A stretch of DNA of 38,693 nt, taken from Polyangiaceae bacterium (GTDB lineage: Bacteria > Myxococcota_A > Polyangia > Polyangiales > Polyangiaceae). The stretch covers positions 1 to 38,693 of the forward strand of contig JAICXU010000001.1 of assembly GCA_025934595.1 (NCBI GenBank), read 5' to 3'. Under the pieces are notes generated by a model. That model saw only the letters and a program-made list of their open reading frames with translations. It had not been told where the DNA came from and searched no databases. Shown piece after piece: positions 24,785 to 32,765 of the stretch (positions are counted from its first letter, which is position 1; each line of letters opens with the position of its first letter). Made by a program: the position numbers and the translations under genes.

Positions 24785-24815
24785 CTAGCCTGACGAAGAG
24801 GCGCGGAGAAAAATC

Positions 24816-25103
24816 ATGATGACGTGGGACAGCTGGAAAAAAAGCTTCGACGTGTGGGAGAACGAGACCGCGAAATTTCTCGAGACGTGGGTGAAGAGCC
24901 CGCTCGTGCTCGGCCCGAGCGGCATGATGCTCACGCAGGCGATGAAGGCGAAGGCGCAATACGACAAAGCCCTCGCGCAATTTTGGGGCAGCGTCGGCTT
25001 GCCCACCAAGCGCGATCAAGAGCGCACGCTCCATCTCTTGAACAAGCTCGAATCGCGTCTGCTCGATCTCGAGGAGCAGCTGGAAGAGCAGCAGAAGGCC
25101 TAG
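24816..25103 (+). CDS. Mini-PhaE-like PHA synthase subunit or phasin
   Basis: A 95-residue helical protein. The C-terminal GLPTKRDQERTLHLLNKLES, followed by RLLDLEEQLEEQ, resembles the conserved C-terminal end of PhaE, the second subunit of class III PHA synthases, which normally is 300 residues or more. The N-terminal TWDSWKKSFDVWENETAKF segment is phasin-like. This looks like a PhaE reduced to its ends; it is not a broken gene, because it has its own GGAGA and start. ATG at 24816 or 24819. It precedes an acyl-CoA synthetase and an intact PhaC, which supports a polyester role. A weak GCCTAG/CTAGGC hairpin follows the stop. Confidence 0.75.
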   Translation: MMTWDSWKKSFDVWENETAKFLETWVKSPLVLGPSGMMLTQAMKAKAQYDKALAQFWGSVGLPTKRDQERTLHLLNKLESRLLDLEEQLEEQQKA

Positions 25104-25123
25104 CCCTCGACCTCGACCTAGGC
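25098..25123. repeat. Inverted repeat GCCTAG/CTAGGC with CTAGGT-family sequence
   Basis: Six-base perfect arms (25098-25103 and 25118-25123) enclose a 14-nt loop. Read on the minus strand it is GCCTAGGTCGAGGTCGAGGG, related to the hexamer repeats at 21373 and 23951. It lies between the mini-PhaE stop and the synthetase start. It is too weak and lacks a T-run for a terminator; it might affect mRNA processing. Confidence 0.5.
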
Positions 25124-25141
25124 AAAGACGGAGAACCCATC

Positions 25142-26920
25142 ATGGACATCACGCCCTACCTCGACATGAAGCCCGCGCCTCGCGCCGTGTTCGATTCGCT
25201 CTCGACCCGCGCGCACCTTCCGCGATTTTACGTACCGACGCCGGACGGCGGATATTCGCTCGTCACGTGGCAGGCGTTCGCGGACGAGATCCGCGACGTC
25301 GCGCTCTTCTTGCAGCCAATCCTCGGGAAAGAAGATCGCGCATGCGTGCTCGCGCCGAACTCGGTGGCCTGGGCCAGCGCGGCGCTCGCGATTCAAGCCG
25401 CGGCCGGCGTCATGGTGCCGATCTACCCGGCGTCGACGGCGGCGCAGATTGGTTATGTTGCAGCGCACAGTGACGCGAAGGTGGTCTTCGTCGACACGGC
25501 CGCTCTTCTGTCGCGCCTCTTCGACTGTTGGAGCGAGCTCGCGCACGTCGAGAAGATCGTGCTCCTGTCCGCTGCGGTGGACGCGCGAAAGACATTCGAC
25601 GACTGGCGCACGAAGACGAGCTCGAGCCAAAAAGAAGCTATTTCATCGGCGGACATCGCTGCTCGTGTCGTGTCGTGGCGCGAAGCGAAGGCGGCCGGGC
25701 GCGCCGCCCACGAGAAGAATTCGAGCGCGTTCGACGCGATGCTCTCGTCGGTGTCGCTCGATCAGCTCGGCATGATGCTCTACACGAGCGGCACGTCGGG
25801 CAATCCGAAGGGCGTTCCTTTGTCGCACCGCAACGTAGCGGTGAACGGGCAAGATTGGCTCGTCTGCAACGGACCGCAGCTCGGGGAAAACAACGTCGAC
25901 ATCCTGTGGCTTCCCATGAGCCACATCTTCGGCTTCGGGGAGATGTGCCTCGGCAACACGCTCGGGTTCACCACGTACCTCTCGGATCCGGCGACCTGCC
26001 TCACGAAGATGCCGGCGCTGAGACCGACGGTGTTCATGAGCGTGCCTTCGCATTGGGAGAAGCTCGCGCAAATGAGCATGCACGAGCCGACGCAAGAAGG
26101 TCGCGTGAAAAAATTCGTCGAGACGACGGGCGGCCGGCTTCGGTTTTGTTTGTCGGGTGGCGCGGGCCTCAAACGCGAGGTGAAGGATTTCTTCTACGCG
26201 TGCGGCGTACTCATCATCGAGGGCTATGGTCTCACCGAGACGTCGCCCACGCTCACCCTCAATCGCCCCGACGCATTTCGTTTCGATTCGGTCGGCAAGC
26301 CCTTGCCGAGCGTGGAGCTCAAGCTCGCCGAAGACGGGGAAATTCTCGCGCGCGGAGCGAGTGTGTTTCGCGGCTACCACAAGGACGAACCGGCGACGCG
26401 CGAAGCGTTCACCGCCGACGGCTGGTTCCAAACCGGCGACGTCGGCCGCTTCACCGACGACGGCTTTCTCCAGATCATCGATCGCAAGAAGGACATCTTG
26501 GTGACGGCCGGCGGCAAGAACGTGCCTCCTGCCAACATCGAGGTTCGCTTCGGGGGCGATCCGCTCCTCGCCCATGTCGTCGTCTACGGCGACGCGAAGA
26601 AGTTCCTCGTCGCGGGCGTGTGGCTGAACGAAGCGGTCGTGCGCGCCGAGCTCGAGTCGAAAGGCACGACGCCCGATCACATGAGCGCCGCGCGACGGGA
26701 GATCGTCGCCCAACGGATCGAGCGCGTGAACCAAGGGCTCGCGAGCTACGAGTCAATCAAGAAGTTCGCGATCATGAGCGAGCCGCTCACCGTCGAAGGC
26801 GGCCTTCTCACCGCGTCGTTCAAGGTGCGCCGCAAGAAGGTCTACGAGGCGTTCAAGCCGGCGTTCGAAGCGATGTACGCCGAAAATGATGCTCCGCGTC
26901 CCGCAGTGCAACATGCCTGA
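25142..26920 (+). CDS. AMP-forming acyl-CoA synthetase (long-chain fatty-acid type)
   Basis: Activates a carboxylic acid to its acyl-CoA through an acyl-adenylate. ANL-family motifs are all present: the P-loop YTSGTSGNPKGVPLSH, the EGYGLTETSP motif, the TGD of WFQTGDVGRF, and DRKKDILVTAGGKNV (hinge and A8 region); a C-terminal Lys-rich loop (FKVRRKKV) closes the protein. At 592 residues it matches the long-chain FadD/FAA-type group. The ATG at 25142 has GGAG about 9 nt upstream. It sits between the mini-PhaE and the intact phaC, overlapping the latter by 8 nt, so it may supply acyl- or hydroxyacyl-CoA to polymer synthesis. That role is inferred from gene order only. Confidence 0.88.
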   Translation: MDITPYLDMKPAPRAVFDSLSTRAHLPRFYVPTPDGGYSLVTWQAFADEIRDVALFLQPILGKEDRACVLAPNSVAWASAALAIQAAAGVMVPIYPASTAAQIGYVAAHSDAKVVFVDTAALLSRLFDCWSELAHVEKIVLLSAAVDARKTFDDWRTKTSSSQKEAISSADIAARVVSWREAKAAGRAAHEKNSSAFDAMLSSVSLDQLGMMLYTSGTSGNPKGVPLSHRNVAVNGQDWLVCNGPQLGENNVDILWLPMSHIFGFGEMCLGNTLGFTTYLSDPATCLTKMPALRPTVFMSVPSHWEKLAQMSMHEPTQEGRVKKFVETTGGRLRFCLSGGAGLKREVKDFFYACGVLIIEGYGLTETSPTLTLNRPDAFRFDSVGKPLPSVELKLAEDGEILARGASVFRGYHKDEPATREAFTADGWFQTGDVGRFTDDGFLQIIDRKKDILVTAGGKNVPPANIEVRFGGDPLLAHVVVYGDAKKFLVAGVWLNEAVVRAELESKGTTPDHMSAARREIVAQRIERVNQGLASYESIKKFAIMSEPLTVEGGLLTASFKVRRKKVYEAFKPAFEAMYAENDAPRPAVQHA

Positions 26921-27986
26921 GCAAGCGTTCTCGCGAATCAAAAATCTTTTGGGGCTTGCCGCTCGCAAGCGCCCGGAGGTCGGAGTCACGCCCGCGGACG
27001 TGGTCCATCGCGAGAACAAATGGTCTCTGCTTCATTATCGACGCGCGACGCCGGCGCGTTACAAAACACCTATTTTGTTCGTGCCGTCGCTCATCAATCG
27101 GCACTACGTGATGGATCTCGTGCCGGGCAAGAGCATGGCGGAGTGGCTCCTCGCGCAAGGCCACGACGTGTACTGCATCGACTGGGGCACTCCCGGCGAC
27201 GAGGATCGGTACCTGAGCTTCGACTCTATCTGCGACAAATATCTCGGTCGCGCGCTTCGCATTGCAGCAAAGAGCTCGCCGCGCGGCCAGGCCCATGTGC
27301 TCGGCTATTGCCTCGGCGGCACGCTGGCCGTCATCCACGCCGCTGCGCACCAAGAGAAAATCGCCTCGATGGCCCTTCTCGCGGCGCCCGTGAGCTTCAA
27401 AGACGAGGGGCCTCTCGCGGCGTGGACCCAATCGCCCGACTTCGATCCGGAGGCGATCACGCGTGCATGGGGAAATGCGCCGTGGCCGCTGCTTCAAAGT
27501 GCATTCCACATGCTGCGGCCGACGTTGAATCTCGCAAAGGCCATGCACCTCGTCGATCGCGCGTGGAACGACGAGTTCCTCGACGGCTTTCTCGCCGTGG
27601 AGACGTGGGGCAACGACAACGTGTCGTTCCCCGGCGCGGCGTTCGTTCGCTACATCGAGGATTTGTATCGAAAGGACGCGCTCGTGAACGGCGACATGAC
27701 GCTGTCCGGAAAGCCCGCGAAGCTGGAGTCGATCGCGTGTCCGCTCCTCGCGGTCACGTTCGAGCACGACAACATCGTGCCGTGGAGGAGCGCGGCGCTC
27801 GTCGTCGATCGCGTCGCATCGACCGACAAAACGCACGTGAAGCTCCCGGGCGGTCACGTCGGCGCGGTCGTGTCCAAGTCGGCGTCGAAAGGGCTCTGGC
27901 CCATGCTGTCGAAGTTCTTCGTCGATCACGAAGCGAGAGGCGTGAAGACGCGCGGCGCGCGGTCGGCTAACGTCGCTCGTCGATGA
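26913..27986 (+). CDS. phaC: Class III-type PHA synthase PhaC with intact triad
   Basis: Polymerises (R)-3-hydroxyacyl-CoA to polyester at the granule surface. From the ATG at 26913 it has 357 residues, the class III size. Synthase box GYCLGG gives catalytic Cys133; TFEHDNIVP gives Asp286, and LPGGHVGAVV gives His315, so the Cys-Asp-His triad is complete. FVPSLINRHYVMDL and DWGTPGDEDRY are typical PhaC blocks. An ATG at 26886 would add nine residues and overlap the synthetase gene by 35 nt; neither start has a clear Shine-Dalgarno. The stop overlaps the DUF4126 ATG (ATGA). A full-size PhaE is not present; the 95-residue mini-PhaE may serve. Confidence 0.9.
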   Translation: MPEQAFSRIKNLLGLAARKRPEVGVTPADVVHRENKWSLLHYRRATPARYKTPILFVPSLINRHYVMDLVPGKSMAEWLLAQGHDVYCIDWGTPGDEDRYLSFDSICDKYLGRALRIAAKSSPRGQAHVLGYCLGGTLAVIHAAAHQEKIASMALLAAPVSFKDEGPLAAWTQSPDFDPEAITRAWGNAPWPLLQSAFHMLRPTLNLAKAMHLVDRAWNDEFLDGFLAVETWGNDNVSFPGAAFVRYIEDLYRKDALVNGDMTLSGKPAKLESIACPLLAVTFEHDNIVPWRSAALVVDRVASTDKTHVKLPGGHVGAVVSKSASKGLWPMLSKFFVDHEARGVKTRGARSANVARR

Positions 27987-28444
27987 CGATTTACATCTTC
28001 GGCTTCCTCATCGGATTCGTGGCCGGCCTGCGATCGATGACGCCGCTGGCGGCCGTGAGCATCGGCGCGTTCATCGGCCATCTCAAGGTCGACAAGTCCG
28101 CGGTCGCGTTTCTCGCCGAATCGCCGGCTCCTTACATTCTGAGCGCGCTCGCGCTCGTCGAGCTGGTGTTCGACAAGCTGCCGGTCACGCCGAGCCGGAA
28201 AGCGATCGGGCCATTTTTAGCGCGAATCGTGACAGGCGGTCTATCCGGCGCGGCCCTCGGCGCGGCGGGCGACGCTCTCCTCGGATGCGCGTTCGTCGCC
28301 GCTGCCGGCGCGGCGTTCGGCACGCTCGTCGGAGGCTCGGCACGCGCGAGCCTCGCGGCAGGGTTCCGAAAAGATTTTCCCGCTGCGCTCATCGAAGATG
28401 CGTTCGCGATCGGCGGCGCGGCGATGCTCGTCGCGCTGGCGTAG
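27983..28444 (+). CDS. DUF4126 family membrane protein
   Basis: A 153-residue protein with about four hydrophobic helices. FLIGFVAGLRSMTPLAAVS at the N-terminus and the Gly/Ala-rich C-terminal half are typical of DUF4126. Function of the family is not known to me. It overlaps the phaC stop by 4 nt (ATGA) and is the last gene of the second PHA operon. It ends 11 nt before the convergent metallophosphoesterase gene. Confidence 0.82.
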   Translation: MTIYIFGFLIGFVAGLRSMTPLAAVSIGAFIGHLKVDKSAVAFLAESPAPYILSALALVELVFDKLPVTPSRKAIGPFLARIVTGGLSGAALGAAGDALLGCAFVAAAGAAFGTLVGGSARASLAAGFRKDFPAALIEDAFAIGGAAMLVALA

Positions 28445-28455
28445 CGATCACGCGC

Positions 28456-29670
28456 TCATCCGAGCACGATGAGCGGTGCTTCGGCCGGACAGCCGACGCG
28501 AAATGGAAACCAGTGCCCCCAGCCGCTCGTCGTGTAGAGCGTCGATGCGCCGCGCTCGTAACGTCCCCACAAATATCCATCGGGAAAAAGCGGCTGGAAC
28601 GCGCTCTTGCCGTGAAAGCCGATCTGTCCTCCGTGCGTGTGTCCGGAGAGCGTGAGATCCACGTTTGCGTCGGCGGCGGGGATGAAGCCCTCCGGTCGAT
28701 GCGACATCAAGATCGAGAAGGCGCCGGACGGCCGATCGCGCATGGCTCGCTCGGTCCCCCGTCGCAGGAAGCCGTAGAAATCGCCGCCGGCCAGGAAGGG
28801 ATCGTCGATGCCGCCGAGATAGAGCGTGGACCCGCCGACACGAATCGGAACCCCCGCGTCGACGAGCAAATTCGCGCGCGCCTTCTCGAGGTAGCGACGC
28901 GCGACCGCAGCGTCGTGGATGTATTCGTGATTGCCGAGCGCCGAGAACACGCCGAGGCGCGGCTTCAATCTTCGCGCCGCTTCGATGGCGGGGCCGATCT
29001 GCGAGAGATCGTCGGCGACGTCTCCCGTGAAGAGAACGAGATCCGGCTGAATTCCGCGGTCGCCGAGGCGATCGACGAATTTGTCGAGATCGCACGCCTG
29101 CCGCGAGATCCCGAGATGCAGATCGCTGAGCTGCAGAATGGTGAGGCCTTGGAGGTCCTCGGGAAGCGAAGGCGCGTGCAACATGATGCGCGGGACCTCC
29201 GCCGGCGCGATCCCGTCGAGGAATCCCCGGGCGCTCACCCCCAAGGCGACGACGGGCGCTACCGCGGTGATCGCCCCGAGGACTTGTCGTCGCGTGACGG
29301 CGGATTCGTCGACGGATTTTTCCGGCCGCGACGACGCGCTCGCGGCGATCGGCGACGATTTTTTTCGAAGCAGCAAGGGCTTCGCGACCCCTCGCAAGAT
29401 CGCGGCGACGGGCAGGCTTGCCGCGACAATCATCGACGTCAGAAGACCGCAGACCGTGAGGCATGCTCCCGAGTAGCGAATCGGATACGTAGGTCCGAGC
29501 TGCCACATCGCGTGCGTGATGAAGAAGAAGCTCGCGAGCGCAGCGTAGAAAAGGATCATCCGCTTCGTGCGGAAGACGTCGCGCATCGCGATCGAGCCGA
29601 ACAGAAATGAGAGGGCGAGAAGAAGGATGGTGCCTTCCACGGAGTGCCGCCACACGATCGGGGGCATCAT
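28456..29670 (-). CDS. Membrane metallophosphoesterase (calcineurin-like)
   Basis: A 404-residue protein with an N-terminal membrane region of three to four helices (about 8-105), followed by an RR-containing hydrophobic segment (TRRQVLGAITAVAPVVALG, about 125-145) that reads like a Tat signal or anchor. The C-terminal domain is a dinuclear-metal phosphoesterase: LSDLHLG, FTGDVADD, ALGNHEY, MSHRPEG and SGHTHGGQ, in the usual order, so all metal ligands appear present. It resembles the YkuE/YaeI group. Orientation and substrate (phospholipid-linked or nucleotide) are uncertain. The ATG at 29670 overlaps the stop of a 51-residue membrane protein (ATGA). Confidence 0.88.
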   Translation of the reverse strand: MMPPIVWRHSVEGTILLLALSFLFGSIAMRDVFRTKRMILFYAALASFFFITHAMWQLGPTYPIRYSGACLTVCGLLTSMIVAASLPVAAILRGVAKPLLLRKKSSPIAASASSRPEKSVDESAVTRRQVLGAITAVAPVVALGVSARGFLDGIAPAEVPRIMLHAPSLPEDLQGLTILQLSDLHLGISRQACDLDKFVDRLGDRGIQPDLVLFTGDVADDLSQIGPAIEAARRLKPRLGVFSALGNHEYIHDAAVARRYLEKARANLLVDAGVPIRVGGSTLYLGGIDDPFLAGGDFYGFLRRGTERAMRDRPSGAFSILMSHRPEGFIPAADANVDLTLSGHTHGGQIGFHGKSAFQPLFPDGYLWGRYERGASTLYTTSGWGHWFPFRVGCPAEAPLIVLG

Positions 29671-29822
29671 GATTCACCTATATTTTGGCTGTATTTGTCG
29701 TATTCCGCGCGAAGGATGCGGTCGGCCTCTTCTTCTTCGACGCTGCGCGAGAAGCGCCGGATCGCAAGCACGCAGACCACGACGACGACGCCGAGAGCGA
29801 TGAAGCCGAACGCGAGGATCAT
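29667..29822 (-). CDS. 51-residue single-span membrane protein
   Basis: Begins MILAFGFIALGVVVVVCVLAI (one transmembrane helix) and continues with a basic then acidic tail (RRFSRSVEEEEADRILRAEY). It is overlapped by 4 nt at both ends (ATGA with the upstream membrane protein and with the downstream metallophosphoesterase), and an AGGAG lies just 2 nt upstream of the ATG. The double coupling supports a real gene with fixed stoichiometry to its neighbours. Function unknown. Confidence 0.72.
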   Translation of the reverse strand: MILAFGFIALGVVVVVCVLAIRRFSRSVEEEEADRILRAEYDKYSQNIGES

Positions 29823-30466
29823 GGCTCCTGGCTTTCGCTCGAAGGCTGCGATAGCGCGTCGATGCCGTGACCGATGCTCGTGCGCTGACCGAAGAGCGGA
29901 TGCGACAGCGACGCGAGCTGGACGATCGCGGCGCCCTGCAACAAAACCAAAAGCACCACCGGCACGATCAACGCGCCGGCCGACGCTCCTCTTCCGACGA
30001 GCTTCGCGTTCGCACGCACGAACACCGCGGCGCCGACCACGAACGCCAGAAACGCGGACGCCGGACCGACGGCGCTCCCGACGAGCGAGCTCGATTGTTG
30101 ATAGATCGCGACGAGCGGCGAGAGCAGAAGCAACGCCGTGCATCCGGCGAATGCGGACGAAACGTAAGCGAGAAGAAGGTCGGTGACGCGCAAGGAGGAC
30201 GACGTGAGCTTCGCGACGAAGAGCGCGAGCGGCAAAGACGCGAGCGCGGAGGCCGTGATCAACATCGGCACCGTGAGCACGTTCGCGATCGACAGATGAC
30301 CGTGCGCACCGACGACGACGCCCCACATCGCCGACGCGCCGAGCGCGAGAAGAGCGGCGACAGCGGTGGCGAGCAGCTTGTGCGACGAAGATTCATCTTT
30401 CAGGAAATCCGGCGAGGCGGCGCGAGGTCCGACGAAATCGAAGAGTCGAGAAACGATCGTTTGCAT
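29819..30466 (-). CDS. Multi-span membrane protein of unknown family
   Basis: A 215-residue protein with a short polar N-terminus and about five hydrophobic helices (LLATAVAALLALGASAMW; LTVPMLITASALASLPLALF; LLLAYVSSAFAGCTALLLL; AFLAFVVGAAVFV; ALIVPVVLLVLLQGAAIV). The overall layout recalls Yip1-type proteins, but I cannot assign it. The ATG at 30466 has a strong GGAGG on the minus strand. It is first in a three-gene operon and follows a phased direct-repeat region that could be the target of the adjacent response regulator. Confidence 0.75.
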   Translation of the reverse strand: MQTIVSRLFDFVGPRAASPDFLKDESSSHKLLATAVAALLALGASAMWGVVVGAHGHLSIANVLTVPMLITASALASLPLALFVAKLTSSSLRVTDLLLAYVSSAFAGCTALLLLSPLVAIYQQSSSLVGSAVGPASAFLAFVVGAAVFVRANAKLVGRGASAGALIVPVVLLVLLQGAAIVQLASLSHPLFGQRTSIGHGIDALSQPSSESQEP

Positions 30467-30528
30467 GTTTCCTCCGTGGGTTCGAAGAGCACGATGGCGC
30501 GCGCGATCGAACGGAGCGCAAAAACGCG

Positions 30529-30567
30529 GTGAAACACGCGTCAATTGCGTGTGAACACGGTGTGAAC
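30529..30567 (-). promoter_or_regulatory. Phased GTGAA direct repeats, candidate response-regulator box
   Basis: Plus-strand GTGTGAAC occurs at 30549-30556 and again at 30560-30567, an 11-bp period, and the core GTGAA also occurs at 30529-30533, exactly 22 bp from the first. Read toward the downstream operon this is TTCACAC-CGTG-TTCACAC. A -35-like TTGACG (complement of 30539-30544) lies next to it with no good -10. Such helically phased direct repeats are typical of OmpR/PhoB-type regulators, one of which is encoded just upstream. Confidence 0.45.
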
Positions 30568-30570
30568 GCG

Positions 30571-32052
30571 TCAGCTCGTGACGGCGCGTGGCAAAGACAC
30601 CGTGAACGTCGTGCCCTTTTCGCGCGCGGAAGACACGCTCACCGACCCGCCGTGCGCTTCGGCGACCGCCTTCACGAGGGCGAGGCCGAGCCCGCTGCCG
30701 TGCTCTCTCCCGCGTGTCGTGAAGAAGCGATCGAAGACGCGCGGCAAATCCGCCTCGTCGATGCCCGGGCCTTCGTCACGCACGAGGACGACGACGCGAT
30801 CCTCGGCGGATTTTACTTCGACGTTCACATGCACGCCGGGCTTCGAGAACGAGGCCGCATTGGCGATGAGCTCGCGGAAAAGCGACTCGAGACGATAGTC
30901 GACGCCGCGCACGACGACGTCTCGATCGGGCGCGACGACTTCGAATGCGATGCCGCGATAGCGCTCGTCGTCGGCGGCGCTGCGCGTGAGCCCTTGCAGG
31001 AGCGCTCCGACGTCGACCACGGCGCGGGCCTCGTTCGGCATGCCCGCCTCGGCCCGAGCGAGCTCGAGAAACTGCGTGACGAGACGATCCATTTTTCCGG
31101 TGCTGTCGCGGAGCACGCGGGAAATGCGCGCGGCGCGCTCTTCGGTCAGATCCGCAGTGACGCTGTCGGCGGTCGCGCGCACGGCCGCGACCGGATTTTT
31201 CAGCTCGTGCACGAGGTCGGCGATGAACGCCTCATTTTCTCGGCGTTTCGTGTCGAGCGTGCCGAGCAGCTCGTTCAATGCGTTCGCGAGATCCCCCACT
31301 TCGTCGGCATGGCGATACGAGAGCGCGACGTTGCGGGTGGCGAGCGACGACTGCGCGAGCGCCTCGGTGCGCAGCTCCTCGAGCGGACGCACGACGCGAC
31401 GACTCATGTAGAATGCAAGTATCGCGGCGAGCGGCACGGTGACGAGCGCGATCCGTACGAGCTGATAGCGGAGCGCATACACCGTCTGCACGGCGCGCAG
31501 CGAGCTGCGCTGCGCGAGCGCCACGTCCGAGCTGGCATGCGATGCGGGCGCTGCGCGCAGCACGGCTTGGCAGAACACCAACCCGACGTACTGGCATCCG
31601 ACGTGCGGAAGATCGGTCGCCGCCGTACGTACCTCGGCGCGATCGGCGGGCGCTCCCATCGTGTCGTCGAGCTCCGCGAGCGAAGGGGGATGCTGATCGC
31701 CGAGAAAAAAAGCCTCGAATCGATCGAACGGATCGGCGGGGTCCTCGTAGTCGCGATCAAACCAAACCGTACCGCCCGGTCCGACCATGCGCAAACGAAC
31801 GTGCTCACGGCGCGCGAGCCGGTCGAGCGACGCGTCGCGATCGGCCGCGTTCGACGTCTTCGCGTCGATGGCCGCGGCTTCGACGACGGCATTGCGCACC
31901 GACGTCCACAAGTGACCGGGCACGTTCCGATCGACTTGGCTCCAGGCGACGAGAAATAACTGCGGTGCTACTGCGACGGCGAGGACGACGAGCACCACGC
32001 GCACGCGCAGCGAAAAGCGCCGCCGTAATCGAGGCTCGGTCAGCGGCGCCAA
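30571..32052 (-). CDS. Sensor histidine kinase
   Basis: A 493-residue membrane kinase. One transmembrane helix (about 17-38), a periplasmic domain (about 40-198, with Cys153 and Cys161 as a possible disulfide), a second helix (about 199-216), a HAMP linker and then HisKA with His282 in LVHELKNP. The ATP-binding domain has the N-box LIANAASFSKPG, DEGPGI, DRFFTTRG and GSGLGLALV, so it should be active. It overlaps the response-regulator gene by 13 nt. The start at 32052 is a TTG read from the overlap and is the least certain part; no ATG is available before the first membrane helix. The ligand is unknown. Confidence 0.9.
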   Translation of the reverse strand: MAPLTEPRLRRRFSLRVRVVLVVLAVAVAPQLFLVAWSQVDRNVPGHLWTSVRNAVVEAAAIDAKTSNAADRDASLDRLARREHVRLRMVGPGGTVWFDRDYEDPADPFDRFEAFFLGDQHPPSLAELDDTMGAPADRAEVRTAATDLPHVGCQYVGLVFCQAVLRAAPASHASSDVALAQRSSLRAVQTVYALRYQLVRIALVTVPLAAILAFYMSRRVVRPLEELRTEALAQSSLATRNVALSYRHADEVGDLANALNELLGTLDTKRRENEAFIADLVHELKNPVAAVRATADSVTADLTEERAARISRVLRDSTGKMDRLVTQFLELARAEAGMPNEARAVVDVGALLQGLTRSAADDERYRGIAFEVVAPDRDVVVRGVDYRLESLFRELIANAASFSKPGVHVNVEVKSAEDRVVVLVRDEGPGIDEADLPRVFDRFFTTRGREHGSGLGLALVKAVAEAHGGSVSVSSAREKGTTFTVSLPRAVTS

Positions 32053-32729
32053 CGATATCCGGCTCCGACGACCGTCTCGAGATCTGCGAAGCTCGCGTCA
32101 ATCGTCTCGATTTTCTTCCGCAGGCGTCGCACGTACGTGTCGACGATGCGATCGGCGACGACCGAGTCGTCTCCGCGCACGAGCTCGAGCAAACGCGTCC
32201 GCGAGAGGACGATGCCGGGCCGCGACGCGAGCGCTTCGAGCATGCGAAATTCGGTGAGCGTCAAGGTCAGCGCCGCGCCGGCGTATTTCGCCTCGAGACA
32301 ATCGGAGTCGAGCGTGAGCTTTCCGAGCGCGACGTGCGAGACATCGCCGCGCTTGGCCGTGCGGAGCGATTCGCGGCGCAAAAGAGCGGAAATTCGCGCG
32401 AGAAGAATGCGGGTGTGGAATGGCTTCGTGACGTAATCGTCCGCACCGAGCTCGAGACCGAGCGCTTCGTCGATCTCGGAGTCGCGCGACGTGAGAAGAA
32501 CGATGGGAACGTCGATCTTCCGATCGCGCAGGCGCTTGCAAAGCGCGAAGCCGTCGAGGCCGGGCATCGTGATGTCGGAGACGATGACGTCGGGCTTTTC
32601 GCGCTCGGCCGCGGCGAGACCTTCGATGCCGTCGGTCGCGGTCACGATCTCGTGCCGTTCGTTCTCGAGCGCGAGGGAAAGCGCGTCCAAAAGCGCGCGA
32701 TCGTCGTCGACGAGGAGAACTTTCGCCAT
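32040..32729 (-). CDS. OmpR-family response regulator
   Basis: A 229-residue transcription factor. The receiver has the acidic pocket VDDD (8-10), phospho-acceptor Asp52 in SDITMPG, the Thr/Ser of LLTSRD and Lys102 in VTKPF. The winged-helix C-terminal domain ends DLETVVGAGYRWRR, typical of OmpR/PhoB members. The ATG at 32729 is preferred because an AGGA sits 6-7 nt upstream; an in-frame TTG at 32735 directly follows that AGGA. It is cotranscribed with the kinase and diverges from the DUF1624 gene across 36 bp. Its likely target boxes are just beyond the kinase gene (30529-30567). Confidence 0.92.
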   Translation of the reverse strand: MAKVLLVDDDRALLDALSLALENERHEIVTATDGIEGLAAAEREKPDVIVSDITMPGLDGFALCKRLRDRKIDVPIVLLTSRDSEIDEALGLELGADDYVTKPFHTRILLARISALLRRESLRTAKRGDVSHVALGKLTLDSDCLEAKYAGAALTLTLTEFRMLEALASRPGIVLSRTRLLELVRGDDSVVADRIVDTYVRRLRKKIETIDASFADLETVVGAGYRWRR

Positions 32730-32765
32730 GGCCAATCCTACACATTCTCTGCGAGAGTCTCATCG

